Below, piece after piece: positions 23,719 to 32,363 of a stretch of DNA of 64,000 nucleotides. Both the position numbers and the translations under genes were made by a program. Under the pieces are notes generated by a model that was not told where the DNA came from, did not search any database, and worked only from the letters and a program-made list of their open reading frames with translations. This stretch comes from JAFGJQ01 sp964495075. GTDB lineage: Bacteria; Planctomycetota; Phycisphaerae; UBA1845. How positions within the stretch are numbered: position 1 is the first letter of the stretch; each line of letters begins with the position of its first letter. The stretch covers positions 1 to 64,000 of the forward strand of contig CAZBUJ010000014.1 in NCBI GenBank assembly GCA_964495075.1, given 5' to 3'.

Positions 23719-25143
23719 TCAGAACGTGATGGGTACGGCGTCGAGTGCGGTGGCCAGGTTCGACTCGTGCAGCGTGCTGACCACGCAAACGCACACATTG
23801 TCGCTGGCCATGTGCATGAGGTGCAGCTTGCCGACCTTCACACCGCGACCGTTGTGGTCGCCCACAGAACAGGCGACGCACTCGAAGTCGCCGTAGTTCT
23901 TGTCCGTATCGGAGGGGCATTGGAGCAGAAGGAGATGTTCACCGCTCGGCCCTGCGTAATGAAAGGCCAGGGCCTGATGGCTTCGTCCCATGTTCAGCAG
24001 GTAGCGACCCCGGAGCTTCAGTCCGTGCGGTAGCTGCTCGGGTGCATGGACGCGCACCGTCATCCGCGCCTCTGCGGCGCTCGCCGAAATCGGTTCGCCC
24101 CCGTACCTCTGCATCAGGGCTTGAATGCCCGCCCCGATATCCCCATCGGCCCGCTCCAGCAGCGGGCGGAAGTCCATCTGGCCGGCTATCGCGCGGGAAC
24201 CCCAGGGCGGGTTGACGGCCAGCCAGCCGAGCCCGATGACGACCAGGAGAGCGGCCGCGGCGGCCAGGGGTCTCGACGCCACGCGCAGGATCAATGGCCG
24301 CGTTGCCCGACGGCCCCCCGGCTTGGCCTTCTGGCCGGAGTGTCCGTCCAGGCGGCTCTCGATGGCCGTCCAGAGGCCGTCGGGTGCCGTCACCCGCGAC
24401 GCGCCGGAGATTTGCCGCGTCAGGGACTCCAGTCGCGCCGATTCCTCGCGACATGCATCGCAGGCGGTCACGTGCTGTTGGACCTGCTCGCGCGGGGCCT
24501 CCGCGAGTTCGCCGTCCAGGAACTCTCCCAGACGAGGTCGAATGTCTTCGCAGCCGGTACTCATCGTTTGACCCGCCGCCGCGGGACCCTGCATGGACTT
24601 GGATCCATCACCGATTGGATGCGCTTGGCCGACATCTTCTTCCCTGTTCGTATCTCCCAGCAGGCCCCGGAGTTCCGCCCTCGCCCGGTTCAATCGTGAA
24701 GCAACGGTTCCAGGCGCGATTTCCAGGACGTCCGTGATTTCGTCGTAGCTCAGCCCCTCCTGGTAGCGCAGAACGAGGATCACCCGGTGCAGCTCCGATA
24801 ACTGCCCGAGTGCGTCTTCGAGTTCCTGCCTGCCTGCCTCGGCGCCCGGCTCGGTGGTCCGGTCCTGCTGCTCGCTGACGAGGCGCAGGTGCCGTTGCTC
24901 GTTGTCCCGGCGGCGGAAGAGCTGGAGGGCTTCGTTGCTCGCGATGCGGTAGAGCCAGGTTCCCAGCCGCGACCGCCCGTCGAAACTGACGATTCGCTCG
25001 AAGGCCCGGACGAACGCCTCCTGGGCGACGTCGAACGCGTCCTGCTCGTTGCAGGTCGCCCGTAAACCTGTCCCGCACAAAAGCTTGATACTGATGGCGT
25101 TCAGGGCCGGGTGTCCGCCTGGACGTCGCGGAACCCAATCCAA
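23719..25143 (-). CDS. ECF sigma factor fused to a zinc-finger anti-sigma factor
   Basis: A single 474-aa frame. Residues ~30-80 are sigma region 2 (EQDAFDVAQEAFVRAFERI; GTWLYRIASNEALQLFRRRD) and ~110-163 region 4 (LSYDEITDVLEIAPGTVASR). After a ~30-residue linker with no stop codon comes an anti-sigma zinc finger (residues 197-235; H224-x3-C228-x2-C231), a TM helix (291-311) and an extracytoplasmic domain to 474. That domain is rich in Cys/His: C409, C422, C425, H441, H444, C451, C453. Region 2.1 looks short, so the true start may be lost or different. The gene converges on the metal-efflux operon; regulation of that locus by periplasmic metal is an inference. Confidence 0.8.
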   Translation of the reverse strand: MDWVPRRPGGHPALNAISIKLLCGTGLRATCNEQDAFDVAQEAFVRAFERIVSFDGRSRLGTWLYRIASNEALQLFRRRDNEQRHLRLVSEQQDRTTEPGAEAGRQELEDALGQLSELHRVILVLRYQEGLSYDEITDVLEIAPGTVASRLNRARAELRGLLGDTNREEDVGQAHPIGDGSKSMQGPAAAGQTMSTGCEDIRPRLGEFLDGELAEAPREQVQQHVTACDACREESARLESLTRQISGASRVTAPDGLWTAIESRLDGHSGQKAKPGGRRATRPLILRVASRPLAAAAALLVVIGLGWLAVNPPWGSRAIAGQMDFRPLLERADGDIGAGIQALMQRYGGEPISASAAEARMTVRVHAPEQLPHGLKLRGRYLLNMGRSHQALAFHYAGPSGEHLLLLQCPSDTDKNYGDFECVACSVGDHNGRGVKVGKLHLMHMASDNVCVCVVSTLHESNLATALDAVPITF

Positions 25144-25427
25144 CTTCGAAGTCCGGCTGGCTTGATTCGACAGTCACAGCCGATGAACCGGCTCCAGGGT
25201 GCGATGGGCTCGCATCGGAGGCGACCGGGTGGTCGGACCCACGGACCTGGCGTGGACCCGTGCGAGCCACGCACCGGGCGAAGGGCGTCGAGCCTCGCCC
25301 CCGCGACCCGAATTGAAGCGGTGAACGGTGCGTTCTCGACGACCGTCTCCCGCGGACGCATGCGAGGGGCAGGCTGGCACGCGAGGCATGCGAGGTCGGC
25401 TGAGTGCTTAAACAAGGTTGGTCAACG

Positions 25428-27965
25428 ATGATGACGAACGGGAATCGGTCACGCGTTCTTGGCGTCGGCGTTTCGGCGCTGGTGACGCTCCTGCTGACGT
25501 CAGGATGTCATTTCGACACGTCGGGTATTGCCCCGACCGGGTGGTGGGTGGGGAGCTACTGCGAGGTCTGGGACTGTCCCAAGACGACCACGCCACCGAG
25601 TTTCACACTGACCGGCGTGTCCAAAGTCAGCAACTACAAGCAGAGAGCCAACTTCTGGAAGGACAAGACTGCCGCCTACCAGGTCTATTGGCATCCACCG
25701 ATCTTCGCGCACGGCCCGGTGCCGTCCGAACTGGCGGGCGCGACCATGATCATGACGGGTCGGGCGGACTGGTCGGACATCTCGACCTGGTTCATGACGA
25801 TCAAATTGAACGAGGACGTGGCCGGCGTGTACGTTGCCTACGATTCACGGGCCAATCCCAAGCCGACGTGGCTGACCGACCCGCTGCGGTTCACGAAAAC
25901 GGGCAAGAAGCTCCCCATCGGGATTTCCGATCCGTTGAAGCAGAACAAGGGCTTCGTCGACCTGGACATTTACGTGTCCAACGAAGCCAAGGCCAAGAAC
26001 GCTGTGCTGCACCTGCCGGGCAACAACTACGGCAACCCGGGCTGGGGGAGCCTCAAGGACGGCGAGCAGGCCATGTACGTGGTGTTCGTCACGCCGAAAG
26101 CGACGCCCGACTGCAGCAAGGGTTCGCGGAAGGGCTATTTCACTGACTTCCGTTGCCACGACGGTTTCGCGGATGAGAAGGAGTCCGTCCTCGCCGCCGC
26201 CAAGACGAAAGTCAAGGCACTGTGCGAGGCGGAACACCCCAACTACGTATGCAGAAACGAGGACGCGCACTCCGAGACCTGGATGGCGGCGTGCGACAAG
26301 GAGCGGGAAGGGTGCACGCTGTGCCGCGAAATGAAATCCGCCATCTCGAGCCAGTCGGAGGTCGCGTTCCACGCATCCGGCTCGTCCATGACGGGAACGA
26401 TCGCCGGCTCGTCGATCTCGAGCGCGATCAGCGGCACCCTGCTCTTCGACTACAAGACGGATGCCCTGGGGGCGATGGACGTGATGCTCGTGAATTCCAT
26501 GGTGCTCACGGTGGATCCGTTCGAAACGGAGCTGGGCGATTTCACCGACGTGTCGGTCGCCTTGTACGGGCAGACGGGAGCCGGGTGCCAGGACTCCCCT
26601 GCCCCGGTGGCCACGCCCTGCGGGCACTACCAGATCCCGACCGCGGAGTTCTTGTGCACGATGAGCGGCCGGATCGACGGCGACCTGGTGGCCATCTTCG
26701 GCAACAGTGATTCTCCGATCGACATCATGCTCGACACGACCACCCACACCTTCACGTTCACCGGCAACCTCCAGAGCACGGTGGCGCTCGACGGCGAGAC
26801 GTTCGACGTGGACGTCACCGTCGTCCTGGACGGGCAGGTGCTCAACTATGCCCCGACCGCGGCGGCGGACTACGAGGGCCCCGATTTCGCCGAGTGCAGC
26901 GACCAGACCAACGGCGAGGTCATCCAGCTCCATGCCAGCCAGTCGTACGACGTGGACGGCTCGTTCTCGACCGGCAGCTTCGAGTGGTACGAAGACCTCG
27001 CTCTGGTAACGGAAAAGTTCTGGGGCTCCGGCCCGTCGCTGACCATTCCCCAGCACGCCCTGGGCTACGGCGAGCACGCGTTCACCCTGCTGGTCACCGA
27101 CAGCTACGGCGTGCTCGACTCGGACACCATCACCGTGCGGGTCTACGACACCCAGCCGCCCCTGCTCGAACCGCCCCCGGACATCGTGATCTTCACCGTG
27201 GCCGCCCCGCCGGTCGACGTGGAACTCGGTGAAGCCTTCGCTGCCGACGACTGTCTGCCCATGGACCCGGCGTGGATCACCAACGACGCCCCCGCCGACA
27301 ACAAGTTCGACGCCGGGGAAACGGTCGTTACCTGGACGGCCGAGGACGGGCGAGGCAACAAGGCCACCGCCATCCAGAAAGTATTCATTCACACCGCCAG
27401 CGGGCCCGCCTCTGTGGTCGACGCCATTCGAACGGGCGTCGAGCAGCTCAAGGACGCCGTGCACGCGGCTTCGGAGCAGATCAGCGCCTGTGGCGAAGGT
27501 GAGCCCTGCGAGGTCGATCTCGGCTTCATGCAGGAATCGATCGAGCAGCTCATCCGGCTCATCGAGGAGGCCGGCGTGGAAGAGGGCTCCCCGGTGGAGG
27601 TGTTCCTGCCGCTGGTGGCGGAGCTGGAGGCGGCGGTGAGTCACGTGCTCGACGCGGTGGCGTGGATCGAGGAGTCGAACGCCGACGGGGCCGACGTCAT
27701 GGCCCTCCGCGGCCAGGCCGTGGACGAGTTGACCACGGTGAACGAAATGATGGACGGCGTGGCGAGCAACGCCCGGGCCATGGACGGCCAGTTCCCCGAA
27801 GACGAGCCGGGGCCGGGTGCAGTGGACGCCGGGACGACCGGCGGCTCGGCCGGTGGCGCCCGCGGCGGGTCGGTCTGCGGGGCAGGCATGATCACCGTCG
27901 TGCTGCCGATGATGCTAACCCTGTGCATGGTCCGGCATCGTCGCCGGCGGGTCACGCGCGATTGA
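25428..27965 (+). CDS. Large lipoprotein with PKD/HYR-like domains and C-terminal anchor
   Basis: An 845-aa surface protein; ATG 25428 is preferred, with AAGG upstream. The lipoprotein signal is clear (VTLLLTSGCHF). The N-terminal ~300 residues are unassigned and hold a Cys-rich patch (CEAEHPNYVCRNEDAHS, then CDKEREGCTLC). Residues ~490-560 resemble a PKD-like beta domain (VIQLHASQSYDVDGS...WYEDLAL) and ~575-660 an HYR-like domain (DTQPPLLEPPPDI...VVTWTAEDGRGNKATA). A helical region (~670-790) and a Gly/Ser linker lead to GGSVCGAGM, a hydrophobic helix and a RHRRRR end, resembling a tripartite C-terminal sorting signal. Both ends thus look membrane-attached. It is divergent from the sigma/anti-sigma gene, 285 nt apart. 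Confidence 0.8.
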   Translation: MMTNGNRSRVLGVGVSALVTLLLTSGCHFDTSGIAPTGWWVGSYCEVWDCPKTTTPPSFTLTGVSKVSNYKQRANFWKDKTAAYQVYWHPPIFAHGPVPSELAGATMIMTGRADWSDISTWFMTIKLNEDVAGVYVAYDSRANPKPTWLTDPLRFTKTGKKLPIGISDPLKQNKGFVDLDIYVSNEAKAKNAVLHLPGNNYGNPGWGSLKDGEQAMYVVFVTPKATPDCSKGSRKGYFTDFRCHDGFADEKESVLAAAKTKVKALCEAEHPNYVCRNEDAHSETWMAACDKEREGCTLCREMKSAISSQSEVAFHASGSSMTGTIAGSSISSAISGTLLFDYKTDALGAMDVMLVNSMVLTVDPFETELGDFTDVSVALYGQTGAGCQDSPAPVATPCGHYQIPTAEFLCTMSGRIDGDLVAIFGNSDSPIDIMLDTTTHTFTFTGNLQSTVALDGETFDVDVTVVLDGQVLNYAPTAAADYEGPDFAECSDQTNGEVIQLHASQSYDVDGSFSTGSFEWYEDLALVTEKFWGSGPSLTIPQHALGYGEHAFTLLVTDSYGVLDSDTITVRVYDTQPPLLEPPPDIVIFTVAAPPVDVELGEAFAADDCLPMDPAWITNDAPADNKFDAGETVVTWTAEDGRGNKATAIQKVFIHTASGPASVVDAIRTGVEQLKDAVHAASEQISACGEGEPCEVDLGFMQESIEQLIRLIEEAGVEEGSPVEVFLPLVAELEAAVSHVLDAVAWIEESNADGADVMALRGQAVDELTTVNEMMDGVASNARAMDGQFPEDEPGPGAVDAGTTGGSAGGARGGSVCGAGMITVVLPMMLTLCMVRHRRRRVTRD

Positions 27966-28224
27966 ACGGCGGGCGCCGGCGCGCACCTGGCAAGAACACG
28001 AACGGAGGCGCCCGGGTTCGTCCAGCCGAATGGCATGGATGTTCTCGCCGGAGGTACATGAACCGTACCACCGGTCGGTGACGGACCACTCCATGATTCC
28101 CATTCCTGAGAACATGGGATGGCGTATCACCGATTGCGTGTGACCGGAGTCGGTCACCGCTGAGGCGACCGCCACCCCTCGACAGGGCACGCTCGAGAGC
28201 CTGCACCGGCTGTTCATTCACATC

Positions 28225-28755
28225 GTGCGCTACGGGAGTTCGTCTGCCCGGCGTTTCATCGTTCAACCGCCGAATGCAGCGACCGTTGTTGGCGTGAAAG
28301 TCCTGGTGTCCGGAGGCGTTGGTACCGATCCATTGCACTTGAAGATACGCGTTGGCGATCCGAAGGGCAGTAGTACGTGCTACTCCTTCGGGCTTGAGAG
28401 TCGCTGGCAGCTGTTCTTTCACCATGGCGATCAAGGCAAGGTTTATCGGGACTCACCCGGTGGCAAGATCGTCCGAGACAAGTATCGGAAGACAACGCCA
28501 GAAGAAGATCGACAACGAATCGAGCACCTGGACGGCTTGCTCGACGAGCGCTACCATTGCGCCCTGTTCAGATTCACCTGTAGAGCATGGGTCAAGCTGG
28601 TCTGGGATAATCTCGTAGTTGGACTGATAGGTGAGGCAGCCGATCCGCCGGTTGAGTCGTCCACTCCAGACGAACTAGAAGAGGATGACGAGGATGGGGA
28701 GAATTCCGGATCATCTTCGGGATCGTTGCCATCGTCATCGTCGTCTTGCTCGTGA
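28225..28755 (+). CDS. Hypothetical protein beside RHS fragment; possible cysteine-peptidase-like fold
   Basis: A 176-aa frame from GTG 28225 (no ribosome binding site visible, start uncertain). The central part contains DPLHLKIRVGDPKGSSTCYS, then GDQGKVYRDSPGG and YHCALFRFTCRAWVKLVWDN. An early His and a late Cys in this arrangement recall permuted papain-like (LRAT/DUF4105-type) domains seen in toxin loci; this is a weak structural guess. The tail is acidic and ends in a Ser run. It overlaps the RHS fragment by 10 nt, so it may be part of an effector/immunity cassette. Confidence 0.45.
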   Translation: MRYGSSSARRFIVQPPNAATVVGVKVLVSGGVGTDPLHLKIRVGDPKGSSTCYSFGLESRWQLFFHHGDQGKVYRDSPGGKIVRDKYRKTTPEEDRQRIEHLDGLLDERYHCALFRFTCRAWVKLVWDNLVVGLIGEAADPPVESSTPDELEEDDEDGENSGSSSGSLPSSSSSCS

Positions 28756-29381
28756 GAGCTGAAACGTTGGCATTGCAATGCTGGAATCGCAGTATCAGCC
28801 CAAACGGCAGCTCGCTAAGTCTCGCCAGTTCAATGGACTGTATACGTATACCTGGTGTCTGCAAGGAAGCGCTACGCCATGAAGAACCAGACGGATGGAT
28901 TATCGCGACCGGCGCGGTCGGAGCCGGGCAGGCCGAGGTACTCCGTTATCTCCACGACGCGCTGGGCAGCGTGGTGGGCTTGACGGACGACGAGGGAGCC
29001 CTCGTCGAGCGGTACACGTATGACCCGTTCGGCACGACATACATCGAGGAGCCGGTCAGCGGCGAGTTCCTGCCGGTCCCGGCCTACGGCAACCCGTGGC
29101 TGTGGACCGGCCAGCGCTGGGACGCCACGACGCGGCTGTATCACTTCCTGTTCCGCACCTGCTCCCCCCGCCTCGGCCGCTGGCTCCAACGCGACCCCGC
29201 CGGCTACGTGGATGGGGTGAGTTTAGTGGAGTACGTGGGCAGCGCGCCGATGACTTGGATCGATCCACTCGGCCTGACGCCAGCGGAATTCGCTGAAGGC
29301 CTATGGTATGGGCTAATCAGTAGCTCTTTGACGAACCTCGTCCCATACGATACGCCTATGTTCATCCGTGAACATGACTGA
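28746..29381 (+). pseudogene. Orphan RHS-repeat core, C-terminal fragment
   Basis: From about 28920 the frame encodes an RHS-repeat-associated core: LRYLHDALGSVVGLTDDEGA, YTYDPFGTTY, WLWTGQRWDATTRLYHFLFR and GRWLQRDPAGYVDGVSLVEY, ending in the hallmark DPLGL. The >1000-residue YD-repeat shell and any signal peptide are missing. After DPLGL only ~36 residues remain, too short for a normal toxin. It is therefore best read as a truncated RHS protein or displaced tip left by recombination. A strong inverted repeat starts at its stop codon. Confidence 0.7.
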
Positions 29382-29433
29382 GTCCTCCTGACTAAGTTTC
29401 GCTTGGTACAAAACTTAGATCACGGAGGACTCA
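29379..29433. terminator. Long inverted repeat at the end of the RHS fragment
   Basis: TGAGTCCTCC (29379-29388) pairs perfectly with GGAGGACTCA (29424-29433), and inner arms CTAAGTTT and AAACTTAG pair again, leaving a ~10-nt loop. It could be a bidirectional terminator (no T-run) or the end of a lost mobile element. It begins inside the RHS stop codon. Confidence 0.5.
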
Positions 29434-29671
29434 CTTCTTGTCAAGGCCAAGGTTAGCACCATTGGGCTCTGCCCGCCTCCCACAGGCTGTGACATCGGAC
29501 GTAGCGTCAGGCAGAGCCTGACCTACTTGTTGTGCGACCTAATGCCATGAAGAGGCTGTCCACCGTAGGCTTCTTCTGCGGCCGTCCCCGTTTCCGTCCG
29601 CGTTGTGCCCTTCTCATACTCTCGGGGGACCCCATCGGTGCCGGCTCAACCTGGCGCGATCCTCACCAAGG

Positions 29672-31411
29672 TCAGTCAAAACGGTAAAGATAAATCGAAC
29701 CTCCGATGATGGCTTCGGGCTCAAAGCGGTCGAGCCAATCGAAGCGAATATCCGATTCTCTGATGAGCTGACAGCGCTGCAGCATGTGAGCGCTGATCGC
29801 ATACCAGCCCTTTTCTGGATGCTTTATCTCCTCGAAGCTCAAATCAACGCTTTCCAGCCCATAGTAGGCCACTGCGGGCTTGCTTAGGTATTGCGTCCGG
29901 TACAACAGCTTGAGGGGTCCAATCTCGTGTTGGCGAACGTACCGGGCCAACTGCTTGAGATCCTGCCCCCAATCAATATTGGAATCGTCCAGATAATGGA
30001 TTCCATTGGCCGGCCCCCCGATGAGTTCATTGAAATACGGAAGGTAGTTGGGATAGACCATCACCGTGGAGGCCACGTACCAGCAACCCAGGATCGGCAG
30101 GATGATCCTGCTGATCTTCCATCGGCCCGACCGCCACAGTGCCGTGACCGTCCCGGCCAGCAGAACAAAAAGAAAGGGATACACCGGCAGGATGTAACGC
30201 AATCCGAAGTTGATTTGGACGGGTACGGTGATAAGGAAGAACAGGAGGATCGGCGCTACCAGGAACAGCTCGTTGAAGTACCGGCGAGGGCGGCGTGTGG
30301 CCAGCCAGGCTACGGAGGCTGCGGTCAGCAGCAGCGTCGGAATCGGCGTCTTGAGCAGAAACGCCGCCAGGTGGTACCAGCCGAACCCCGTGGCCGAATA
30401 CCGCCCCCAGCAGAAAGATTTGTAGTCCGGATTGGTCAGGTATTCGCGCTCCAACACGCCGAGTTTGAAACCGGATACGTACTCGGCAAGGCCGAATCGA
30501 CCGAAACCGTAAGCGAAGGTGACGATCATGGCCGCAAGGGCAAGGACACTGGCCGTGGCGCCGACCAGGCGGAATGGCTGTCTGTCGTCCGACCTCTGGT
30601 GTCGGCCGCGGGGCTGGCGCGCCCGCTTGCGTCTTCGCCGGTCGAGCGTTCGCGGTGGTTCAACCTTCTGGTGGTGAATGATCGCCGCGATCAGGAAGGC
30701 CGGGACCAGTCCGCAGAACGCCACCGCCGTGAACTTGACGAGCAGCGCCCCCCCAAGCGCACAACCGGCCCACAACGTGCGACCCAGGCTCGGCTGCTGG
30801 TACAGCCGCCACAGGAAAAACGACGCGGCGAACAATCCGGCCGAAACCCCCAGATCGAGCGTCGCCAGACGAGAATGGGCAAGGATATTCGGCGAAAAAC
30901 AGTACAGCAGCAGTGCGACCACCCCACCGCCGACCCCGTACAACTGCTTGGCCCATGTCCACACCAGAAAGCCCAGGAGCAGTGAAACAACGACCGTGGG
31001 GCACCTCGCCCAAAACAAGATCGCATCGGCGTCCGGCCGGTTCTCGAACAGGAACGAAGCGCCGTAGTTCTGCTGAAAAATGTTGGCCTTGGCCCAATTG
31101 GGGACTTCGTCCGCGGGCAGACAGTCCAGAAAAAGCATCGGCACGCCAAACAGATACTTCATCAGCGGAGGGTGTTCCCGATTCAGGTCGAACCGTCCCT
31201 TGGTGAGGTAGGCGTAGCCGGAGCTGAAATAGTATGGCTCGTCGAAGGTGGCCGACTTGAGCCGCATGCTCAGCAGGCATTGCCCGGCCAGCGCCGCCAG
31301 CAGTACGGGTACCGCCCACCGCATGGCACCCGACGCCCTTCCCGACAGCGGCGGCGGTGGGGCTTCTTCGTGTCGAACTGTCTGCCGTTTCAGAGGAGTC
31401 ACATTCCGCAT
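29672..31411 (-). CDS. GT39/ArnT-like membrane glycosyltransferase
   Basis: A 579-aa polytopic membrane protein; ATG 31411 has AGGA just upstream, and TTG at 31426 is an alternative. It shows the GT39/PMT (GT-C fold) pattern: FDEPYYFSSGYAYLTKGRFD with the catalytic-type acidic pair in the first loop, then NREHPPLMKYLFGVP, at least ten hydrophobic helices, and a soluble C-terminal part (WGQDLKQLARYVRQHEIGPL). Such enzymes move a sugar from a lipid-phosphate donor to proteins or lipids on the outer membrane face. A basic insert (RRRRKRARQPRGRHQRSDDR) lies on a predicted cytoplasmic loop. It stands alone. Confidence 0.85.
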   Translation of the reverse strand: MRNVTPLKRQTVRHEEAPPPPLSGRASGAMRWAVPVLLAALAGQCLLSMRLKSATFDEPYYFSSGYAYLTKGRFDLNREHPPLMKYLFGVPMLFLDCLPADEVPNWAKANIFQQNYGASFLFENRPDADAILFWARCPTVVVSLLLGFLVWTWAKQLYGVGGGVVALLLYCFSPNILAHSRLATLDLGVSAGLFAASFFLWRLYQQPSLGRTLWAGCALGGALLVKFTAVAFCGLVPAFLIAAIIHHQKVEPPRTLDRRRRKRARQPRGRHQRSDDRQPFRLVGATASVLALAAMIVTFAYGFGRFGLAEYVSGFKLGVLEREYLTNPDYKSFCWGRYSATGFGWYHLAAFLLKTPIPTLLLTAASVAWLATRRPRRYFNELFLVAPILLFFLITVPVQINFGLRYILPVYPFLFVLLAGTVTALWRSGRWKISRIILPILGCWYVASTVMVYPNYLPYFNELIGGPANGIHYLDDSNIDWGQDLKQLARYVRQHEIGPLKLLYRTQYLSKPAVAYYGLESVDLSFEEIKHPEKGWYAISAHMLQRCQLIRESDIRFDWLDRFEPEAIIGGSIYLYRFD

Positions 31412-31567
31412 CGTCCTGTTGTCCAAACGCCGCGCAACCGGAACCTAAGAGTACGGTTGGAGGGACCGGAGGACCAGGGGATCAGGGTATCGGAGGCGTC
31501 GCATGGAAACAACTGTCCCTCCTCCTCGGTCCCTCGATCCCTTGAATCCCGCGCTCAGCCGGGTAGG

Positions 31568-31807
31568 TCAATCCCCCGCTATCCACTTCGCCCGCTCGGT
31601 ATCGACTTCTTCCGCATGCTCGTAGCCCGCATCTCGCAGCCCTTCAAACGTGACATAGTCGGGCAACTTGGCTGCTTGACGATACTCTACCACTTTCTGC
31701 CGCAAGTGTTCTCCATTCATTGGCTTCCCGCTCCCCGTCAAAAACAGATGCTCGGAACCATTGCCGCTTTCCTCGAGATACGCCTTGATTACCTTGACCG
31801 TGCTTCG
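31568..31807 (-). pseudogene. Tyrosine-recombinase-like fragment
   Basis: An open stretch of about 79 codons reads VKVIKAYLEESGNGSEHLFL, TGSGKPMN, LPDYVTFEGLRDAGYEHAEE, ERAKWIAGD, then stop. The LFL-x-G-x-P strand and the TF-x-x-LR-x-x-G helix match the catalytic C-terminal part of phage-type integrases, with the usual LGH ending changed to AGD and no Tyr afterwards. ATG 31720 with GGGAAG upstream could make a 50-aa peptide (31568-31720). More likely it is a dead integrase piece. Confidence 0.45.
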
Positions 31808-31890
31808 CTATCACCAGTCTGAACTGCTGAAGGAGCACGGCCCCGCTGGATGTCCGTCAGGCAGTGGCATTCGCCGGCCGTGACGCCGCA

Positions 31891-32217
31891 TCAATGATAA
31901 GGTTGTTGCCTGGCGGCCATGACCCATTCCTTGTCATGGGTATCGGCGCCGACATCGAGCATGCTGACAGGAAACGCCTGATGCTCCTCCGGTAACGACT
32001 GGAAGGACTGTCTCATCGCTGTTGTTGGCTTCTCGATCTCCTTGACGATGGCAGCAGCAACCTTCTCAGCGTTCTTCTTCCCGCCGGACAGGGCGCCGAC
32101 CAAAATCTGTTTTTTTTCGACCGCAGCTTGGGGTCGCTGCACTCTTTCCAGGTCCTGGTGTCTTGGTCCAGCGATCTTCGCGCGGCCGACTTTCTGACTC
32201 AGACCGGACTGAACCAT
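31891..32217 (-). CDS. Small hypothetical protein, uncertain
   Basis: A 108-aa open frame lying just downstream of the group II intron 3' end on the same strand. Its second half (KNAEKVAAAIVKEIEKPTTA, QSLPEEHQAFPVSMLDVG) has protein-like composition, but the first half does not and no family is recognised. It could be a fragment of the gene into which the intron inserted. Confidence 0.25.
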   Translation of the reverse strand: MVQSGLSQKVGRAKIAGPRHQDLERVQRPQAAVEKKQILVGALSGGKKNAEKVAAAIVKEIEKPTTAMRQSFQSLPEEHQAFPVSMLDVGADTHDKEWVMAARQQPYH

Positions 32218-32317
32218 GGCGGATCAGCATGAGACGCGGCCATGGGAGTCTCAAAAGCCGTTTCTTCGGTCGCGGATAGAGGTAGGAAAGACCGGTTGCC
32301 CGGTCTCCCCTCCCTCC

Positions 32318-32352
32318 GAACCGGACTGGCGGATCTCCCGCATCCGGCTCTC
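32318..32352 (-). ncRNA. Group II intron domain V (with domain VI beyond)
   Basis: Read on the minus strand, the 35 nt contain GAGCCGGA pairing with TCCGGTTC (lower helix including the AGC triad position), an internal bulge, and GCGG/CCGC closing a GAGAT loop. This is the compact domain V hairpin of bacterial group II introns. A second hairpin with GAGACCGG/CCGGTCTT follows at about 32283-32310 and fits domain VI, so the intron 3' end should lie near 32278. It directly follows the reverse-transcriptase remnant, as in intact introns. Confidence 0.65.
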
Positions 32353-32363
32353 CGGTCGGTGGT

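Noticed and set aside
25845..27644. 599-codon minus-strand frame
   Set aside because: Antisense shadow of the large lipoprotein gene.
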